Part shown: piece by piece, positions 60,205-64,000 of the stretch | Layout: every line of letters starts with the position of its first letter | Position numbering within the stretch: position 1 is the stretch's first letter | Assembly (NCBI RefSeq): GCF_031755915.1 | Contig: NC_083388.1 | Coordinates: 21,230,001 to 21,294,000, forward strand | Direction: 5' to 3' | DNA from: Ziziphus jujuba | Lineage: Eukaryota > Streptophyta > Magnoliopsida > Rosales > Rhamnaceae | Length of the DNA stretch: 64,000 nt | Notes under the pieces: generated by a model | Seen by the model: only the letters and a program-made list of their open reading frames with translations | Told to the model about the DNA's origin: nothing | Database searches by the model: none | Translations under genes and position numbers: made by a program

Positions 60205-63200
60205 TCATCTGCCATCTATTCCAGCTATGTCTCTGCACAGCTTCAGCTTCTCTTGAGCAACAACTTTTGTTAGCATATCTGCTGGATTCTCTTTTGTGTG
60301 AATCTTCATCAGTTTCAGCAACTGTTGATCTATTACTTCGCGTATCCAATGATAGCGGATGTCAATGTGCTTTGTACGGGAATGATACATTGAGTTTTTG
60401 CTCAAATCCATGGCACTTTGGTTATCACAATGTATCTTGTAGTCTTCTTGTTTGATGCCCAATTCTGTGAGAAAACGCTTTAACCACAACATTTCCTTAC
60501 CCACTTCTGCTGCGGCAATGTACTCTGCTTCAGTAGTGGATAAAGCAACACACTTCTGCAATCTTGACTGCCATGACACAGCTCCCCCTGCAAAAGTGTA
60601 GAGATAACCTGATGTAGACTTTCTATTATTAGGGTCTCCGGCCATATCTGCATCTGTATAGCCTTCTAAGATTGGATCACCTCCCCCGTAGCACAAGCAC
60701 AGCTTCGATGTACCTTTAAGATACCTGAGAATCCATTTGACTGCTTCCCAGTGTTTCTTTCCAGGATTTGAAAGAAATCTGCTCACAACACCTACTGCAT
60801 GAGCAATGTCTGGTCTGGTACACACCATTGCATACATCAGACTTCCTACCACTGAAGAATATGGTACTGAAACCATCCCCTCTATCTCTTCTTTGGATGA
60901 GGGGCACAATCTCTTACTCAACTTGAAATGATTTGCAAGTGGAATGCTGACCGGTTTGGCTTTATCCATGTTGAATCTCTTTATCACCCGTTCAACATAC
61001 TTCTCTTGAGATAGCCATAACCTTCTATTCTTCCTGTCTCGGATTATTTGCATTCCCAAAATTTGTTGAGCTGGTCCTAAGTCTTTCATATCAAAGGACT
61101 TAGACAATTCTTTCTTTAGCTTACTAATCTTCATTGCATCTTGTCCAACGATCAACATGTCGTCCACATATAGCAAAAGTGCAATGAAGTTTCCACCTGA
61201 AAATTTTTGAATATAAACACACTGGTCTGCTGCAGTCCTTTTATGACCTTGACTCACCATAAACGAGTCAAACTTCTTATACCATTGTCTTGGTGCTTGC
61301 TTGAGGCCATACAAGCTCTTCTTTAGCTTGCATACGAGGTTTTCTTTCCCTGAAACCTCAAATCCTTCTGGCTGCTCCATGTAGATTTCTTCATGTAACT
61401 CACCGTGAATAAATGCTGTCTTCACATCCATCTGTTCAAGCTCTAGGTTTAGACTTGCTACTAAACCAAAAATGACTCGAATTGAAGTCATTTTTACCAC
61501 TGGTGAAAAAATCTCATCAAAGTCAATTCCTTTCTTCTGAAGAAATCCTTTGACCACCAATCGGGCTTTGTGTTTCACCACCCTTCCGCTGCCATCTTTC
61601 TTGAGCTTGAACACCCATTTATTCTTTAGTGCCTTCTTTCCTGTTGGAAGCTCAACCAACTCATAAGTATGATTTTTCTGCAAGGATTCCATCTCATCTT
61701 GCATTGTTTGCAGCCACTTTTCCTTCTCTTGATGAGAAACAGCTTCCTGGAAACTCTCTGGCTCCCCCCTCTTCAGTAAACAGAATATACTCAGATTCTG
61801 GAAATCTCTTTGATGGAATTCGGCCTCGCTCAGATCTCCGAACTTGTAAACCACTGGTTTTAGGAGGTGTACCATCATCTGACCGCTGTGATGGCCCTGC
61901 AACTGCTTGAGAGGATTGAGTTTCCCCCTGCTCAATATCCCCTTCTTCCTCCTGGTCTGCTTCTGGTATATCTTCATGCACCTCATTATCCTCTGTGGCT
62001 ATTTGTGCTGGTGCTGGATTAGGGCAAAAATTCTCGGCACTAGAACTACAATTAGGAGACATTCTGGGCTTTTCAATGTCTTCCATTTTCTGGTTTTCAT
62101 GGAATACTACATCCCTGCTTCTAATAACCTTCTTTGTTTTTGGGTCCCATAACCTGTATCCGAATTCTTCATCTCCATATCCTATAAAGATGCATGGAGT
62201 AGATCTTGCATCGAGCTTCTGTCTGAGCTCCTTGGATACATGTACATAAGCTAGACAACCAAACACTCTTAAATGAGAGTAGGAGGGAATCTTACCCGAC
62301 CACATTTTCTCCGGAATTTCAAAATTCAACGGTACTGACGGTGATCTGTTGATTAAATAGAAGGCGGCACGAACAGCTTCTCCCCAGAATGGCTTTGGCA
62401 GCTTAGCCATACTGATCATACTTCTGACCTTTTCCATAATGGTTCGATTCATTCTTTCGGCTATTCCATTATGTTGTGGGGTGCGAGGGACCGTCTTCTC
62501 ATGTCGAATGCCGTGTCTTCTGCAGTAGGCATCGAACTCCTTGGAAGTATACTCGCCTCCATTATCTGAGCGGAGACATTTCAGCTTCTTTCCTGTTTCA
62601 CGCTCTACCATGGTATGAAACAGTTTGAAGTAATCCAATACCTGGTCCTTTGTCTTCAAGAAATATACCCACACCTTCCGTGAAGCATCATCAATGAAGG
62701 TCAGGAAATACTTGTTGCCACCTAATGATTCCACCTCCATGGGACCACAAACATCAGAGTGCACCAGACTAAGCAACTCTGATCTTCTCGATGCAGAGGA
62801 ATTGAAGGAGACTCTATGTTGCTTACCAAACAAGCAGTGATTACAAGGATCTAGCGCAGCATCCTTGCAAACAGTGATAAGCTTCTTCCTTGCCAAAGTG
62901 GACAATCCTTTTTCACTCATGTGACCGAGTCTTTGGTGCCACAGATTTTGAGACGCCTCTCCTTCTGCAATATTGAGGCTATCTGCACATATCTTCACAT
63001 GAGTCTTGTACAGCGTTCCACAAATATGTCCTCGGGCGACAACTATGGCACCTTTCGTCATTTTCCATGTGCCTTTACTGAAGTATTTATCATAGCCTTA
63101 CTTGTCTAAGGCTGCTCCCGAAAGTAGATTAAGCCGAAGATCTGGAACATGACGGACATCCTTCAAAGTGATTGTACAACCAGCATTCGTTTTTACCTGA

Positions 63201-64000
63201 ATATCACCAGTTCCCATAATCTTTGCGAAACTGGAATTTCCCATCTTTACCATACCAAAGTCTCCTGCTTTGTACGTTTTGAAGAAATCTCTGTGTGGAG
63301 TGACATGGTAGGATGCTGCAGTATCGACTACCCACTCAACATCTTGGGTTGATATATGAAGGCATGTCTCTTCTTCGGTGGAGCAGAGCGCCACTTCTCC
63401 TGTACAAGTGACTAGTGTCTCTCCATCCTTCTTCGGCTGATTACCTTGGAGTCTCTGCTCTCTCAACAACTTTCTGCAGTTCTTCTTCATGTGACCCTCC
63501 AGGCCACAATGATAGCACTTATACGATGATTTTCTGCCATCTGTAGATCTGCCTCTGCTCTTGCTCCTGCCTCTCCCCCTATCTCGACTACCTCTTTGCT
63601 GTCTTCCTCTCTCTGTGACGAGGGGATCCATGCCAATGTCCTTTCTCCTGGCCTCTTCATTAAATATGGCATCCTTAACCATAGACATAGTAAGTTTGCC
63701 ATTCGGGGCTGAATTGCCTAGAGAGACTACCAATGTCTCCCAACTGTCTGGAAGAGAGCTTAGAAGTAGGAGGGCTTGATCCTCATCCCCTAGTTGATAA
63801 TCCACAGCAGATAGTTGATTTACCAAGCTTTGGAACTCACTGGTGTGCTCGGCTACAGAAGTTCCACTCTGTAATTTTAGATTTACCAATCGCTTAAGCA
63901 ATAGGGCTTTGTTCCGAGCAGTCTTGGCCTGGTACATGTCCTCCAATTTTGTCCAGAGGGCATATGCATCCGTTTCCTTCGCTACATGATGGAAGACACT
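60205..64000 (-). pseudogene. Copia 2 gag-pol polyprotein, partial and broken
   Basis: Reading the minus strand from the edge: gag (UBN2-type region), zinc knuckle CYHCGLEGHMKKNC at about 63517-63476, protease WVVDTAASYHVTP, then TAA near 63098 directly after ALDK; the same frame continues through GAG-pre-integrase (LWHQRLGHMSEKG), integrase (HSDVCGP, RSDNGGEY, NGIAERMNRTIMEKV) to about 61770. There a run of six G (61764-61769) has one base too many, and the frame changes into reverse transcriptase (KARLVVKGF, YVDD near 61160) and RNase H (YTDADMAGDPNNRKSTSGY) to the stop at 60205. Not autonomous as it stands. Confidence 0.9.

Larger units (their letters stand above)
59742..64000 (-). mobile_element. 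Ty1/copia retrotransposon 2, partial
   Basis: Minus-strand copia element cut by the right edge of the window. Present: 3' LTR (59742-60170), polypurine tract, RNase H, reverse transcriptase, integrase, protease, zinc knuckle and part of gag. It is a different family from element 1: LTR sequence unrelated and polyprotein clearly diverged although both are TNT1-like. The pol frame has a stop and a frameshift. Confidence 0.9.

Noticed and set aside
60205..60455. Plus-strand open frames across the copia 2 RNase H region
   Set aside because: Antisense shadows of the pol coding sequence.

Overview
This is nuclear DNA from a flowering plant, most likely a eudicot (perhaps Rosales; the species cannot be fixed from sequence alone). 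It has GT-AG introns, AT-rich spacers with many (AT)n and (GA)n tracts, plant gene families (pectinesterase/invertase inhibitors, soluble epoxide hydrolase, clade IV SWEET, F-box proteins) and Ty1/copia and CACTA transposons. There are no prokaryotic features.

Layout. (1) 0-16.6 kb: a tandem array of four intact intronless pectinesterase/invertase-inhibitor genes (minus strand), interleaved with a decayed epoxide hydrolase at the left edge, three tiny epoxide hydrolase 5' relics and one intact three-exon epoxide hydrolase at 15.3-16.6 kb. A 4.7-kb copia retrotransposon (7250-11974, target duplication GAAGT) sits between the third inhibitor gene and its TATA box. (2) 17.5-35.6 kb: ribosomal protein L18, an MCTS1-like PUA protein plus a partial duplicate of its 3' end, a SWEET sugar transporter, two F-box pseudogenes and small inverted-repeat elements. 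(3) 36-57.5 kb: a segmental duplication of a head-to-head pair, cytosolic asparaginyl-tRNA synthetase (minus) and exportin-2/CAS (plus). The left copy keeps the synthetase and has a dead exportin-2; the right copy keeps exportin-2 and has only scraps of the synthetase. Between the copies, 43.9-53.4 kb is occupied by two related CACTA elements, one nested inside the other in opposite orientation, with a 3-bp ATG target duplication. They look like a giant palindrome and contain ladders of short hairpins. (4) 57.5-64 kb: an AT-rich spacer, then a second, minus-strand copia element that runs off the right edge.

The intact genes are mostly housekeeping (ribosome, tRNA charging, nuclear export, translation re-initiation) plus sugar transport and cell-wall or invertase control; nothing suggests they form one pathway. 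The most unusual items are the self-nested CACTA structure with hairpin ladders, the reciprocal gene loss in the synthetase/exportin-2 duplication, the retrotransposon LTR fragment with a duplicated exon start (decoy splice acceptor) inside the synthetase gene, and the copia element splitting a promoter from its gene.
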